Below, in pieces: positions 53,701-64,000 of a DNA stretch of 64,000 nucleotides. Under the pieces are notes generated by a model. It saw only the letters and a list, made by a program, of their open reading frames with translations, was not told the DNA's origin and made no database searches. Source of the DNA: Meconema thalassinum (taxonomy: Eukaryota; Arthropoda; Insecta; Orthoptera; Tettigoniidae); NCBI GenBank assembly GCA_946902985.2, contig OX336395.1:293069065-293133064 (forward strand). Reading direction: 5' to 3'. The translations under genes and the position numbers were made by a program. Within the stretch, counting starts at the first letter, position 1. Each line of letters starts with the position of its first letter.

Positions 53701-54592
53701 TCACATGTTGGTCTTAAACCTAACATCCACGTTTCATTCACAGATAAGATAATGATAAAAGCCTGCACACATTAACTATACACTGCACATGATTCCTGAA
53801 GAAAATATACAACATTAGTTTATAATGAACTAGTTTAAGACAGTGACTTGTACAGTACATACAAAAAGCAGTACATGCATACGAGATATAGGAGAATGAA
53901 CAAAATGACAGGCTACGATACAAAACAAACGGCTTGGTTCCGTGTTTTTAAAACATTATATGAGGAACAGGCACCTCAACAATGATCTTTGTAACTATCT
54001 GACACGCTCACGAAACAAGAGTTCCACAGAAATCTCGAGTATGAAAGCGCTTTTCCAGTGAAAATCCCATGATAACAATACAACTGAAATAATAGCCTGC
54101 ACACGTTAACTATACATAGAACCCTGCGAGGATAAACAAAAGTTGTCCGCATCCGCTGACATTACAGTTACATTTTTAATTTATTACATAAAGCGTCAAG
54201 TACTAAAGCAACACATTTAGACATTTGAGGAGGAAAAATTCATTCCCCTAGGCTGTGTGTAAATCGCAAGACAATGTTGACTGACTTTTGTCCCTCTGAG
54301 TAACGGCATGTTTAGCAGCAGTGACACTTACTTAGTCGTCGGATATACCCACGCAGGCAAGCGCGGGCATAAAGGACATTTTTGAGGGATAAGTCAACAC
54401 ACGATTGGCATCTCGCACGTCTCTGTTATTCTCACACAATCCAAGCGAAAGCAAATAAGGAAATAACAAGAAACGTGTTGCAAATACTAATATTAAAAAG
54501 AAGAAGAAGAAGATACGAGCCTTAAAATAGTCGCATACGATGTGTAACATCTGACATAGAAGAAACCTCACATGAAATTGTTGATACACCGG
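53701..54592. other. No gene recognised
   Basis: AT-rich. Short minus-strand frames at 53738 and 54332 show no domain. (AAG)n-like text near 54497. Confidence 0.4.
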
Positions 54593-54852
54593 TATTGTAT
54601 GTCTACCCCTTATTATTCCCGGGGTCGGGGATGAGATGCGATGGAAGTATTTGTGGTGGATGGTTTTCACGGCCGGATGCCCTTCCTGACGCCAATCTCA
54701 CGAGAGGAGTTAATAAGAAATGAAATGAATGATGGTGAATGAAACAGGGTAAGGCTGTGGAAGGAAGCGGCCGTGGCCTGTCAGAAGGTAACGTCCCAGC
54801 ATTTGACTGGAGTTGAAAATGGGAAACCACGGAAAACCATTACAAGGACGGC
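54593..54852 (-). mobile_element. SINE-2/6-like copy with 18-bp duplication
   Basis: aaattgttgatacaccgg at 54575-54592 and 54853-54870 (18 bp, continuing as tatt/catt). The body shares 'cggccggatgcccttcctg' with SINE-6 and 'ggaagcggccgtggcc...gggaaaccac' with SINE-2. The tRNA head is missing, a 5' truncation. Confidence 0.82.
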
Positions 54853-54994
54853 AAATTGTTGATACACCGGCATTTTATAATATTTTTGGCATAAATAATA
54901 ATCTATTGTAAAAGGGAATGTTTTACAGATATTGTAGTTTATAATATGGAACTCATTTTATTAGGGGTTTTGCAGCTTCCACCTTGTCGCCTTT

Positions 54995-55095
54995 CAAAAA
55001 AAAAAAAAAAATCACCTACCACGGCCAGGAGCGAACCTGCAAGCTTGGGGTTGATAGTCCGAGACGATAACCACTCACCCACCGTGGCAAGCAAC
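54995..55095 (-). repeat. SINE-3 head fragment
   Basis: 'cacggccaggagcgaacctgc' and 'actcacccaccgtggcaag' match the tRNA head of SINE-3 (28930-29008), next to an A15 run. Confidence 0.75.
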
Positions 55096-55640
55096 TAAGA
55101 GATATTCAAATCCAACTAAGTGGGACGCGTACTTATGGAGAAATATCGATATGAAGCAAACTTCATGTAGATTCGATCTGTTTGATGGATGACTGGAGTT
55201 TGTAATCTTGCACTTTTAGTCCAAAATTACACACGGGATTTTGAAAAAATCGGGAGATTTAATACGTTAAGCGGGAGGGCGGGGAGAAATGGTGTAAAAT
55301 CAGGAGTCTCCCGCTTAAATCGGGACAGTTGGCAGATATGCGAATCATATTCAAATACAAGGAGGAATCGTTAGACGACATGAAACACAACATCTAACAT
55401 GCACATTATGGAAACAACCTCTGTTGTATAAAAAAATATTACAAAACAAAAAGAAATCATTGGAGAACACAAAATATACGTTGCATTATTCGTGTAATGA
55501 AACATACTTTTCAAAACGTATTCGTGATGATGGTCAAGTAAGAGTTGCCGACACATATAAACATAACCTTACTGCTCTTACTGTAAAAACGTTAGAACAT
55601 TCCTATCATTAGCAAATTAACTACGAAATAATTTCCATCA
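55096..55640. other. No gene recognised
   Basis: Short frames at 55189 and 55424 show no domain. No repeat is recognised. Confidence 0.4.
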
Positions 55641-55725
55641 TATTATTAGCCATGTTTGAAATCAAACACCACACCTCGTCGTGAATGATGATCAATGCAG
55701 CCGTTACGGTCTCAGAACATAATTA

Positions 55726-57070
55726 CAGTGGAATCTCGTTAGCACGTTCTCGGTTACGACGTTTTCCCGTTTAACACGATGATTTTCTCAAGTCCCAGCC
55801 CCATTCCTACTAATTACATGTTGATATATCCCCTTAATACGTTTTCTATTCCCGCTTACGACGATCAAATTTCCGTTGTACTATTTGTTAGGGAACCGGA
55901 TTTTATTCTTATTTTATTATAAAATTCGGCATCTTGAAAACACGATGCAATATTGCTTCCTATTCTCTGAAAGTTATTGACAGTGTAGACGATTAGTGTG
56001 TTTTGACGGTGTGGAAGTGGCTTGAGGTATGACGCAACACAGAAGATAGCTGACGGTATAGAAGTGGCTTGAAAGCTATGACGCAACACGGAAGATAGCC
56101 GATGTGTCTCTCTCGCGCCAGTAGAACATGCCACCTATAACACGTTCTCTGTTTCGAAATACACCACAGATTGGCGTGCGTATGCCGGCCGACCACTAGT
56201 GTCTCGTCCTTCCGTGAATGCGGCAGGGTGCGTTTGACGACCGGCCGCCCCGTCATCTGTCGCGTAGCGTGAGTTATATAGCCCGTGAGCACAGAACCTT
56301 TAAACAAGGTCACGTTGCATATTTTGCGGCGCATCGCTTTAGTACGATCGCATTTTTGTCAGCGCGCAGAATCGCTTTCAATACGATATGCGTTTATATG
56401 TTCCTGAACACCAGTTTGGATACGATCCGATCCCACAATTTTACCGTATAGACCTTGAAACTCAATACAATCTGATTCCCGCAAATACGCATTACATTAC
56501 CGAAGAAGTGGTGAAACCTGGTGATAATTTTTTTGCGTCGTATTGAAATAATGGAGGTGGCGCTCCAAAATAGGAGATCCTTTGTATAATCCTCACCTTA
56601 AGTGCGTGGATGTAGTTTTTTTTCTGTACTCGCGCGAGCATATCTAACCTCAAAGAAAACTTCGGTTATATCCAATCATTCACGCCAAAGAATACGGCAC
56701 TTCTTTTCCACAGAATATTAAGAAAAACATGTATTTAAGCCGAAATCAATTATAGAAAACTAAATATTTCAACTCGTACTACAGTACTTCAATTACGAGT
56801 ACGGTACCGGTATACGGTAGTACATTATTCTCTTGTTTTCATTGCTCTCGTTTCTCTGTGCTGTATAAACTAGTTCTGTAATGCAATAATTCGGTAGGCT
56901 GTTTAAAATTGTATATTCGATAGTACGTACTTCCGATTATCACGTTTTTTACTTTTCCATCACTGAAACAAGTTAATGATGTTTAATTATCATTTTTCAT
57001 TAGTACGTTTTCCCGCTTTTTACGTTAAATTTTTCGGTCCCTTGAAAAACGTACTAACGAGGTTCCACTG
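55726..57070. mobile_element. pogo-type MITE, 1.3 kb
   Basis: CAGTGGAATCTCGTTAGCACG (55726) pairs with the inverse of CGTACTAACGAGGTTCCACTG (57070) with a few mismatches, flanked by TA (55724-55725, 57071-57072). CAGTGGAACCTCG-type ends with TA targets are typical of pogo/Tigger elements. No transposase frame. A 49-bp near-duplicate lies at 56005-56100 ('gaagtggcttga...gacgcaacac...gaagatagc'). The segment near 56125-56200 is the inverse of 53320-53400. Confidence 0.85.
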
Positions 57071-57294
57071 TATTCAGTAGACAATGCAATTGTACTATGA
57101 TTATTTGTTCTACCAGGTCGATATTTTAATTGCTAGACAGTTACACATCTCAAAATGCGGCGCAATGAATTTTTATTCTTACAAAATTCAAGAAGAATAG
57201 CATTGTTATTAAATTGTTTAAAATATATTTAGAATTTCATATGCTTGATTGGCATCTTCCTGCGAATCCAGGAATTAAACAGATTAAATAACTA

Positions 57295-57420
57295 ATAATA
57301 ATAATATCGTATGGCCTCGGGTGCCAGGAGCTGATGAAGGGGCTAGTATAAGCTCCGAAACCTGTACCACATGGGTCTAATGTAACCCTCCAATGTTTAA
57401 TTATACGTATTGATCAGGTG
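57295..57420 (-). repeat. SINE-3 tail fragment
   Basis: 'aataataatatcgtatggcctc' and 'ggtgcc' match the tail end of SINE-3 at 28630-28655; the rest diverges. Confidence 0.55.
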
Positions 57421-57984
57421 GATTTTCTCTTCCTTTTATTATATTTAATGTCATGATTTAGCAAGGCAACATCGTAAACGATTGAATGACTGCCTGCGAT
57501 TGGCTTGTTTAAGTGGTTTCACTTCTGACCGCTAGATAGCAATGAAATGTCAAGTCCGAAGTAACGATGGCTTCACTATACTTGTTTGCATTTCAGCGTT
57601 CAGCAGTATAAAAATTATAAATAAAAATTAAAGAAAAATAAAATCAATTATATTTACGGTTGGTAATCGCTGTCTAAACTGAAAGAGAACTGTTAAAATG
57701 GGCAAGGTCATTGCACCTTTCTGAGGTACAGTCAGACATAAATTTCCAAATTTTCTTGGAAAATACAGATTTCCCTCTGTTTGCTGTGGCTAATCCAGAG
57801 TTTACTCTAAATGTAGTGCACACAATTAACTGGGCTACAAAAGCTAAATATGACAATCACAGATGCTACATAACGTTAAATTCAGAATTTAAATTGCGAA
57901 TCTTTGGATTTTTAAACGACTGAAACCACTAGCTCGACTTATTAGTGATGACACCAGATCATGTTAATGTTGCCTGCCCCTCTT

Positions 57985-58075
57985 TTTTACGTGAGATCCG
58001 AACCACCAAAAATTACACATGCATTAACTGTGATTCGAATCCTTTGTGGAAGGCAAGCAGCTTGACACTTTGAAG
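57985..58075 (-). repeat. Degraded SINE-7 relative
   Basis: 'tttttacgtgagatccgaaccac' and 'cacatgcattaac' followed by a decayed box B ('gattcgaatcc') parallel 50145-50220. Confidence 0.5.
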
Positions 58076-58344
58076 CAAGGTAAGTAAACTCTGTAAGAAC
58101 TTTCTCTCGAGAGAGACAGATACTATCTCACGTTAATTTTGTGACCATCTTTGCCATTTTGTGATAGTCTTTTGCCCATAGATGGTTACACATTGATAAA
58201 ATGAAGCTTTTAACATAATTTGCATACAGAGTTTATATAAAAATATCACACAATATTAGATCAGGCTGCTATCGTTAAAACTAAGCAATAAAACGCGTGG
58301 TTGGATACTGTACCAGTAGCCTGTCATTGAGTCCCAACAGTTAA

Positions 58345-58440
58345 AACAACACACCTCATCGTGAATGATGATAAATGCAGCCATTACAGTCTTACAACAT
58401 AATTATTCAGTATGATACATATACAGCCCTCATTGCAATA
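58345..58440 (+). repeat. Copy of the repeat that hosts the pogo-type MITE, without it
   Basis: 'cacctcatcgtgaatgatgat.aatgcagcc' to 'acaacataattattcagta' parallels 55673-55725 joined to 57071-57080. Here TA occurs once (58404-58405). It is a paralogous empty site. Confidence 0.8.
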
Positions 58441-59219
58441 CTGGCAAATCCTCAGAGAGAGAGAAACATCGAAACACCAACGAACGAAGAGGAAACACTA
58501 CATCTTGTCCACCGGCACCTTACGACTGACACTGCAACAGACAAAAAGAGCACAGGGATCAGTGGGGTCATACGCCACTACTTTAATCTGAGGGTTCCCA
58601 CATTAAAATTGAATCATTCGTTATTGAAAGGCACTAAGTCCTCATTTTTGACAAATCCTTTTTACCGTGATTTTTCATCCTAGGAAGCAAGATGCATGTT
58701 TTGGTGTTGAATGTGAGACGGTTCTCTTTTTTTATACTGTCACTTTTCCTCTCTCTAGTCACATTGAGGTTAGGAGCATGGCCACCTGTTGATGGGGCAC
58801 TGCAGAGAGTCTAGTGCTTTGAGCCTACTGGATTCTTTGAGGTGACCCAGCAATAGGTGTCAGGGGGCTTTTGACCATTAATGTGATTAGAAATTCTTTT
58901 TATGATGGTGTTATGTTTTTTAAAATTATTACGTAGATGTTTTTCTTGAGGATATGAGGGTAATCGTTATGTAGTTAAGATGGTAGTTAGGCTTGTCTGG
59001 AAAAGATGTGGTTATGTGTATGGAGTGAGTTATTATTGAAACAATATTTTAATTTTAAGAAAGTATTCCTTGTGTGATTAAACACCCACCACCCGCATTT
59101 ATAAAAATTCGTTACAAATGGAACCATGTCCTGCCAGCGCTTGTGCTATTACCACAGCCGCCAAGTCAGTTATTTCGGGTTGAAAGTGTCACAGTACAGT
59201 TTCTCTTTGATTATTTTTT
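58441..59219. other. No gene recognised
   Basis: 58790-58870 distantly resembles 14215-14300. A 102-codon frame at 58375 overlaps the repeat and has no domain. Confidence 0.4.
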
Positions 59220-60316
59220 AGGTTCATGGCTTTTGTAGACTTAGAAAAGGCTTTTGATAACGTTGATTGGACTAAATTGTTTGACATTTTGAAATCAATT
59301 GGAATAAAGTACAGGGATAGGAGGGTGATATACAATCTGTACAGAAACCAGACAGCAGTCATTCGAGTTGAAGGACATGAGAGAGAAGCTGGTATTCAGA
59401 AAGGTGTAAGGCAAGGCTGCAACTTATCACCCATACTTTTCAATCTTTACATTGAACAAGCAATGAAGGAAATTAGAGAAAAATTTGAAGTTGGAGTGAA
59501 GATTCAAGGAGAAATAATTTCAACTCTGAGATTTGCTGATGACATCGTCATCTTGGCCGACAAGCCTGAGGATTTGAATGAGTTTTTGAATGGTATGGAC
59601 TCCGTCTTACGGAAAGAATTCATGATGAAAATAAATAAATGTAAAACAAAAATACTGGAATGCAGCCGAAATAAATCAGAAACCTCTATGGAGATCAAAT
59701 TGGCAGGTGAAAAGCTGAAGGAAGTAGGAGACTTCTGTTACTTAGGAAGCAGAATAACCAGTGATGGACGAAGCAAAGAGGATATTAAAAGTAGGTTGGC
59801 TCAGGCAAAGAAAGCATTTCTACAAAAAAGGAATCTGCTGACATCGAATATAGATTTAGGTATTAGGAAGTCATTTTTGAAAGCCTTTGTCTGGAGCGTG
59901 GCGCTTTATGGAAGTGAAACTTGGACTATTGGTGCAGCAGAAAAGAGGAGAATTGAAGCATTTGAAATGTGGTGTTACAGGAGAATGATGAAGATCAGAT
60001 GGGTAGATAGGGTTACAAACAAAGAGGTATTAAGACGAGTGGGAGAGGAGAGATGTTTCTGGCGACTGCTAATGAAGAGAAGAGATAGGTTGGTAGGACA
60101 CATACTAAGACACCCAGGAATAGCAAGCTTAGTTATGGAAGGAAGGGTCGAGGACAAAAACTGTAGGGGTAGACCAAGGTTAGAATATGTTAAACAGATT
60201 GCCTCCGATGTGGGGTGTCGGAGCTATGTAGAGATGAAACGATTAGCTCAGGACAGGGAGGCATGGAGGGCTGCATCAAACCAGTCAAAAGACTGAAGAC
60301 TCAAACAACAACAACA
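59220..60316 (+). mobile_element. LINE E, 5'-truncated copy 1
   Basis: Begins inside the RT domain and ends, after the stop codon and a short AGACTC segment, in a CAACAACAACA tail at about 60316. 'catggct' occurs at both edges, a possible short duplication. A second, worse copy is at 34058. Confidence 0.85.
59226..60296 (+). CDS. LINE E reverse transcriptase, 356-codon open 3' part
   Basis: An undamaged frame covering RT motifs from FVDLEKAFDNVDW through KGVRQGCNLSPILF and RFADDIVILADKPEDL (FADD intact), to the C-terminal YGSETWTIGAAEKRRIEAFEMW, LVGHILRHPGIAS, GRPRLEYVKQIASDVGC and AASNQSKD. The endonuclease and the RT fingers are missing because the insertion is 5'-truncated. The Met at 59226 is therefore only the first in-frame Met near the break, not a real start. 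No promoter is expected. An open frame of this length without selection suggests a recent insertion. Not a cellular gene. Confidence 0.85.
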   Translation: MAFVDLEKAFDNVDWTKLFDILKSIGIKYRDRRVIYNLYRNQTAVIRVEGHEREAGIQKGVRQGCNLSPILFNLYIEQAMKEIREKFEVGVKIQGEIISTLRFADDIVILADKPEDLNEFLNGMDSVLRKEFMMKINKCKTKILECSRNKSETSMEIKLAGEKLKEVGDFCYLGSRITSDGRSKEDIKSRLAQAKKAFLQKRNLLTSNIDLGIRKSFLKAFVWSVALYGSETWTIGAAEKRRIEAFEMWCYRRMMKIRWVDRVTNKEVLRRVGEERCFWRLLMKRRDRLVGHILRHPGIASLVMEGRVEDKNCRGRPRLEYVKQIASDVGCRSYVEMKRLAQDREAWRAASNQSKD

Positions 60317-61204
60317 TGGCTATTCTTTGATGGTGTAGAAGTGGAAGGAGGCCATGATTTATTGAGCTGCATATCAGTTTATGAGTATCTATTTATGATG
60401 TTCTTTTGTTTTTGCAGTATTCTTGTATTACTTCTTCTATGACAGGGAATAAGTGTTGGAGAGATTATTGGGCTTCTTGGTTGGAAAGGTTTTCTATAGA
60501 TTGGAATGTGGTGTGATAAAAGTGAAAGATGGGCTATTGAGATGGTTGTTGGTTAGATGTAAAAGTTAAATGATGAAGGGAAGTAGATTATGAGAAGGAA
60601 GAAGAAGAATGGAATTAGTAATGTGTTTAAGATAATGAACGTGGCATTTTATTGTGATTGAAAATTATCAGAGAAGATATGTAAATATGTATGTTTATAT
60701 AACAGAATCCCTCTAGGTACTCATAACCACCACCCCGAAGAATCATATAAATGTTACAAAAGGAACTTAGTCCAGCAGTTAGTGCATTTCAACATAACAA
60801 AATAACAGTTATTACATTCATGTTACCATTTTTTCAGACTTCTGTATACACAAGTTCATTTAGAGATAAAGGAAATAAACTAAGAATGTGAATGATATAG
60901 TTTCTGCTCGTTCCATGTTGAAATGGAGTAACTCCAGTTATGTATTTTGTCAATAAAAGTGTTTGTAACATACAGAACAATGCCATTTTTGTTTTATTAT
61001 ATCGGCATTTGTGTGCACTTTCCACATACAAACAACTACGTCTCATATTTCAGCACAAGAGCGGAAAAACAGTTTATCCAAAAACTTAAAAAATTGGACT
61101 TCGTGCCTTTCAACAACGGGCGAATCAATTATAATTTCTCTTGGGCATGGACATGCGTTTTTGAAGATGGCATTCATGACAGTCTCAAAGTTGGAAATGA
61201 CTGG
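60317..61204. other. No gene recognised
   Basis: AT-rich. A 91-codon frame at 60947 ends at the edge of LINE G; its VGNDWIDKVT end may be chance. Confidence 0.4.
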
Positions 61205-61614
61205 ATTGACAAGGTGACCTAGGATGCCACATTAATGATAACTGGGACCTTGGTAGAGAGATCCGATGCAGAATTGAGCAAGCTAGAACTTCCTTTCAAA
61301 AAAGTCAGATTAGTTTTAATAAGCCGAGACCTGTCCATTGCACTACGGACAAGACTCCCCTGATGTCACGCATTTTCAGCATTCTACTCTAGGGCGTCGA
61401 AGCATGGACATTAACTGAAACCATGTGCTACAAGCATTTGAAATGTGGTCGTACCGAAGGATGCTGAAGATACCTGGGACGGCCAAAATTACCAATGTAG
61501 AAGTTTTGCAGAGTATGAACAAAAAAACCTGAAATTCTCAATACCATCAAGAGAAGAAAGCTAGAATACCGTATTTGCTCGCATATCTACGGTGATTTGC
61601 GGGGATTTGTGAGG

Positions 61615-61664
<50 letters not shown>

Positions 61665-62715
61665 ACACACACACCATCGTAAAATTTGCATTATTGAAAC
61701 AAGACTACTGGCATTGTCAACTGCCCTCGCTGCTGCCAATCTCCGAGCTACTCTCGCGTGCCTCATTATCCCATACTGCATCATCCTAATTTGCGATGCC
61801 AGTCTTCAAGAAGCTATTAATAACGTCTGTCAACACCATACGCCATACCCAATAAAGAGTACATCTGACGGCCTTCTTTATTTTGTCCTCTGTCGTCAAC
61901 TTATCCTGGCTAACAATACCAGATCTCGACGTGTTCTAACCTAACAATTACTTATTTAGCGTGTGGAGCGCCAACAAAACAGCTGACCATCACACCCCGT
62001 ATTGCTGTTTTGCTGCGTCGCCACATTTGAAAACACCTTACGTATTTGGTTTTTGATTTCTAGCGTGTCTTTCTCTTGACGCCAGAAGAGAATATAAAAT
62101 TCATTCACAATGAATTCTTGACCGGCAGCTCTATTACCATTGTCGTCTGCGTATTTGATCACTTTGAGTTTAAATCCAGCCGTAAAACTTCCGAGTTTTT
62201 ACGCAACTAAAAGATCGATTTCCACAAGAAACATTCACACTTAACTGAGAAACAAAAATTGAATCTGAAGACAATGCTGCTAGGCCTACTTGTCGACAGT
62301 GCAACAGACGGACAACAAACACCGTGAATGAAAGGAAAGCACCGCCGCAAAAACGAACAATAACATCGCGGGCAAGACGGGTTTTAAAAACACTATGATC
62401 ATCTTTATGATGGCGTCAGAAATTAATGCAAGATATATGCGAGGAATACTTTTTCCTGCAATATCCAATTAAAAAATGGGGTGTGAGATATACGCGGTGG
62501 CGAGATATATGAGCAAATACGGTACTTTGGTCGTATGACACAAAAGAGTAAATACCAACTCCTTCAATTATTAATACTCCAAAGGGAAAATTAATGGAAG
62601 ACGAGGCTTCGGGGTGAAGAAAGATATCGTGGTTCGACAACTTAAGCCAGTGGTTTGGGCTGACAAGACTCCAACTGTTCAGAAGAGCTATGGACTGATC
62701 GCCAACACCACAAGC
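61205..62715 (+). pseudogene. LINE G, reverse transcriptase C-terminal fragment split by a MITE
   Basis: Before the MITE: YLGCHINDNWDLGREIRCRIEQ, ARTSFQKSQISF, SRIFSILL.GVEAWTLTETM, KPEILNTIKRRKLEY. After it: FGRMTQKSKYQLLQLL, GKINGRRGFGVKK. The two halves join at a tyrosine codon across the TA target. The order (YLG.., LLYGVEAWTLTE, FEMWCYRRML, EILNTIKRRKLEYLGH) is an RTE-like lineage I remember from several insects. Many frameshifts and stops. The RT core is absent. Confidence 0.7.
61569..62522. mobile_element. CCGTATTT-type MITE with TA duplication
   Basis: CCGTATTTGCTCGCATATCT (61569) is inverted at the right end (...AGATATATGAGCAAATACGG, 62522), with TA on both sides (61567-61568, 62523-62524). 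Inserted in LINE G. An A-run of about 46 bases lies at 61616-61662. No transposase. The termini match the elements at 2332 and 52554, but the interior is unrelated. Confidence 0.85.
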
Positions 62716-62735
62716 AGTGCTCATATTATACTCAC

Positions 62736-62867
62736 GTTGTCCGGTGCGGGCTGTGAGGTGGTGGAGGTGGCTTGGCTCTGCTGCACCGTCACGGTCTGGA
62801 TGCGCAGCGGACTTTGAGCAGCCTGGCGCACCTGCTGGAGTTGCTGGCCCTGCAGAGCCGCGTTCAC
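62736..62867 (-). CDS. Putative internal exon, Gln-rich host protein
   Basis: On the minus strand, a CAG acceptor (text 'tgtaacattgcag') precedes 132 bases and is followed by a GTGAGT donor. The 44 codons are open in phase 0 on both sides: VNAALQGQQLQQVRQAAQSP, then LRIQTVTVQQSQATSTTSQP and APDN. GC content is much higher than in the surroundings and third positions are mostly G or C, as in the RPL19 exon. The Gln/Ser/Thr-rich composition resembles the activation region of a transcription factor, but I cannot name the gene. Neighbouring exons are not visible within the window. Confidence 0.5.
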
Positions 62868-63133
62868 CTGCAATGTTACACCATACGTTGCAAATATCCA
62901 TTCAGATGTACGCACCAACACACAAGGACGCTATAATAATAATCATTTCAAAGATAATGGAAAGGAAACTTGGTAGCAAGAGGTGCTTCTGAACCATGCT
63001 ATAAAGCAGGGGAGCCCACCTTTTTCTAACAAAGGGCCACATTGTGAATAGTTGGGGGACCTTGCGGGCCAATAACACTCCGGGGGGTTTGGGAGATATA
63101 GGTGCAATATGGTGAGATTTGTGGCTGTCTGAG

Positions 63134-63772
63134 CTAACAAGGGGAGGATACAAAGCATGGGTCACCGATTCGAACCATCTTTAGTACACGTGTACGGCAT
63201 GACCAGGCATATACCAGGTGCAAGTAGTAAGGTGCGCTTCTCAGCCGTTTCCGAGAAATTAATTAATTGCAATTACAGTGCGGCGTCTATGTGCGTTGTA
63301 CGCTAGCATGAAGCCAACAAGCGCATGGTGCAGCGGTAACAGCCCTGCTTCGTGAGCGTGGGATCGCTGGATCGAATCCCACCGGTGATATTTTGCAGTG
63401 TGTTGTGTTGTTTTTGTAAACATTGACAATTCGTACAAATGTACGCGTTGTGAATGATATTTAGTTTGCAGTCAATTGTGATAACGAGTTATGTGAGCGG
63501 GAAAAGGGATTCTGTAATCATCGTATGGGGGTCAACGTTTGTGACATTACATACTGTACAGTATCGGCATTGCAAATACATTGGTATTATACACGGTCAG
63601 GTGTATTCTATCATATGTATACATTTATACGTTGAAGGCAAAGTCTGTTCCGTGGAAACGGCTGAGAAGCGCATCTTACTACTTGCACCTGGTATATGCC
63701 TGGTCATGCCCTACACGTGTACTAAAGATGGTTCGAATCGGTGATCCATGCATCGCATCCTCCCCTTGTTAG
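63134..63772. mobile_element. Foldback element with about 115-bp arms and a tRNA-like core
   Basis: 63134-63252 ('ctaacaaggggaggat', 'accgattcgaaccatctt', 'catgaccaggcatataccagg') is inverted at 63653-63772 with few mismatches. Between the arms, 63322-63393 is tRNA-like. No transposase. Target duplication not resolved. Confidence 0.75.
63322..63393 (+). repeat. tRNA-like sequence, probable SINE head
   Basis: 'gcgcatggtgcagcggtaac' gives a box A and 'tggatcgaatcccaccgg' a box B with a pairing T-arm. The acceptor stem does not close well, so a SINE head is more likely than a functional tRNA. Confidence 0.55.
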
Positions 63773-64000
63773 TTTTCTTAGTATTGTTGCTGTTTTCTAT
63801 ATTTATTTACAGTGGATAAAAAATATAACACTAAAAAAAATTTAAATATTTTTAACAAATCCCTAAGTACTGTCCCCGTTATCCGGATAGTAGGCTGTCA
63901 GATATCCGCCCCCTCAATCGGATTGCCAATAATCAAACGCACAGGCACAGCTACATCAATAAAATGGCACTGACAGATACTATCGAGATTAGAGCACAAT
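63773..64000. other. No gene recognised
   Basis: AT-rich to the window edge. Confidence 0.4.

Noticed and set aside
61597..61944. Long plus-strand frame starting MRGFVRKKKK
   Set aside because: It is opened by the A-run in the MITE and has no recognisable domain; the opposite frame is similarly opened by the T-run.

Overview
The window looks like about 64 kb of AT-rich arthropod nuclear DNA, most likely from an insect. The evidence is one terminal exon of a ribosomal protein gene whose closest remembered match is insect/animal eL19, several lineages of RTE-like non-LTR retrotransposons, Tc1/mariner, hAT, piggyBac and pogo-type DNA transposons, and many tRNA-derived SINEs. There are no operons, prokaryotic signals, rRNA genes or CRISPR arrays. 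No species can be fixed from the sequence alone.

Host genes are scarce. The last coding exon of RPL19 lies at 1700-1832 with a poly(A) signal just downstream, and a GC-rich, glutamine-rich putative internal exon lies on the minus strand at 62736-62867. Almost everything between is transposable elements or their debris.

Layout. 1-2100: RPL19 3' end with a foldback MITE. 2101-7912: one SINE copy split twice, by a hAT element (itself carrying a TA-flanked element with a 103-bp tandem array) and by RTE element A (itself carrying another SINE). 8-17 kb: SINEs, foldbacks and an old LINE fragment. 17.8-21.5 kb: LINE B with a perfect 14-bp target-site duplication (TSD). 22.0-26.6 kb: LINE C on the minus strand, interrupted by a Sailor-like (DD82E) DNA transposon; its 5' end has the layout of an HDV-like self-cleaving ribozyme. 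26.8-30.5 kb: SINEs, a pogo-like remnant and a complete Tc1-like element with an intact 341-aa transposase. 30.7-33.9 kb: LINE D, almost intact. 34.9-37.4 kb: an element with an 8-bp TSD and repeated subterminal motifs. 37.9-40.6 kb: an element with 31-bp perfect terminal inverted repeats, one intron and a near-intact uncharacterised transposase-like gene. 41-47 kb: foldbacks, a THAP-domain pseudogene, a truncated LINE and a second Tc1-like element. 47-64 kb: LINE 3' fragments, a piggyBac MITE, a palindromic mariner derivative, a 1.3-kb pogo-type MITE with an empty-site relative nearby, a long truncated LINE ORF, a MITE inserted inside a LINE codon, and a foldback containing a tRNA-like sequence.

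The elements form a parasite hierarchy. RTE LINEs supply endonuclease and reverse transcriptase, which probably also moves the SINEs. Tc1/mariner-like and other DNA transposases probably mobilise the MITEs that share their target-site habits. Family names come from remembered motifs; boundaries come from terminal inverted repeats and TSDs read directly in the sequence.
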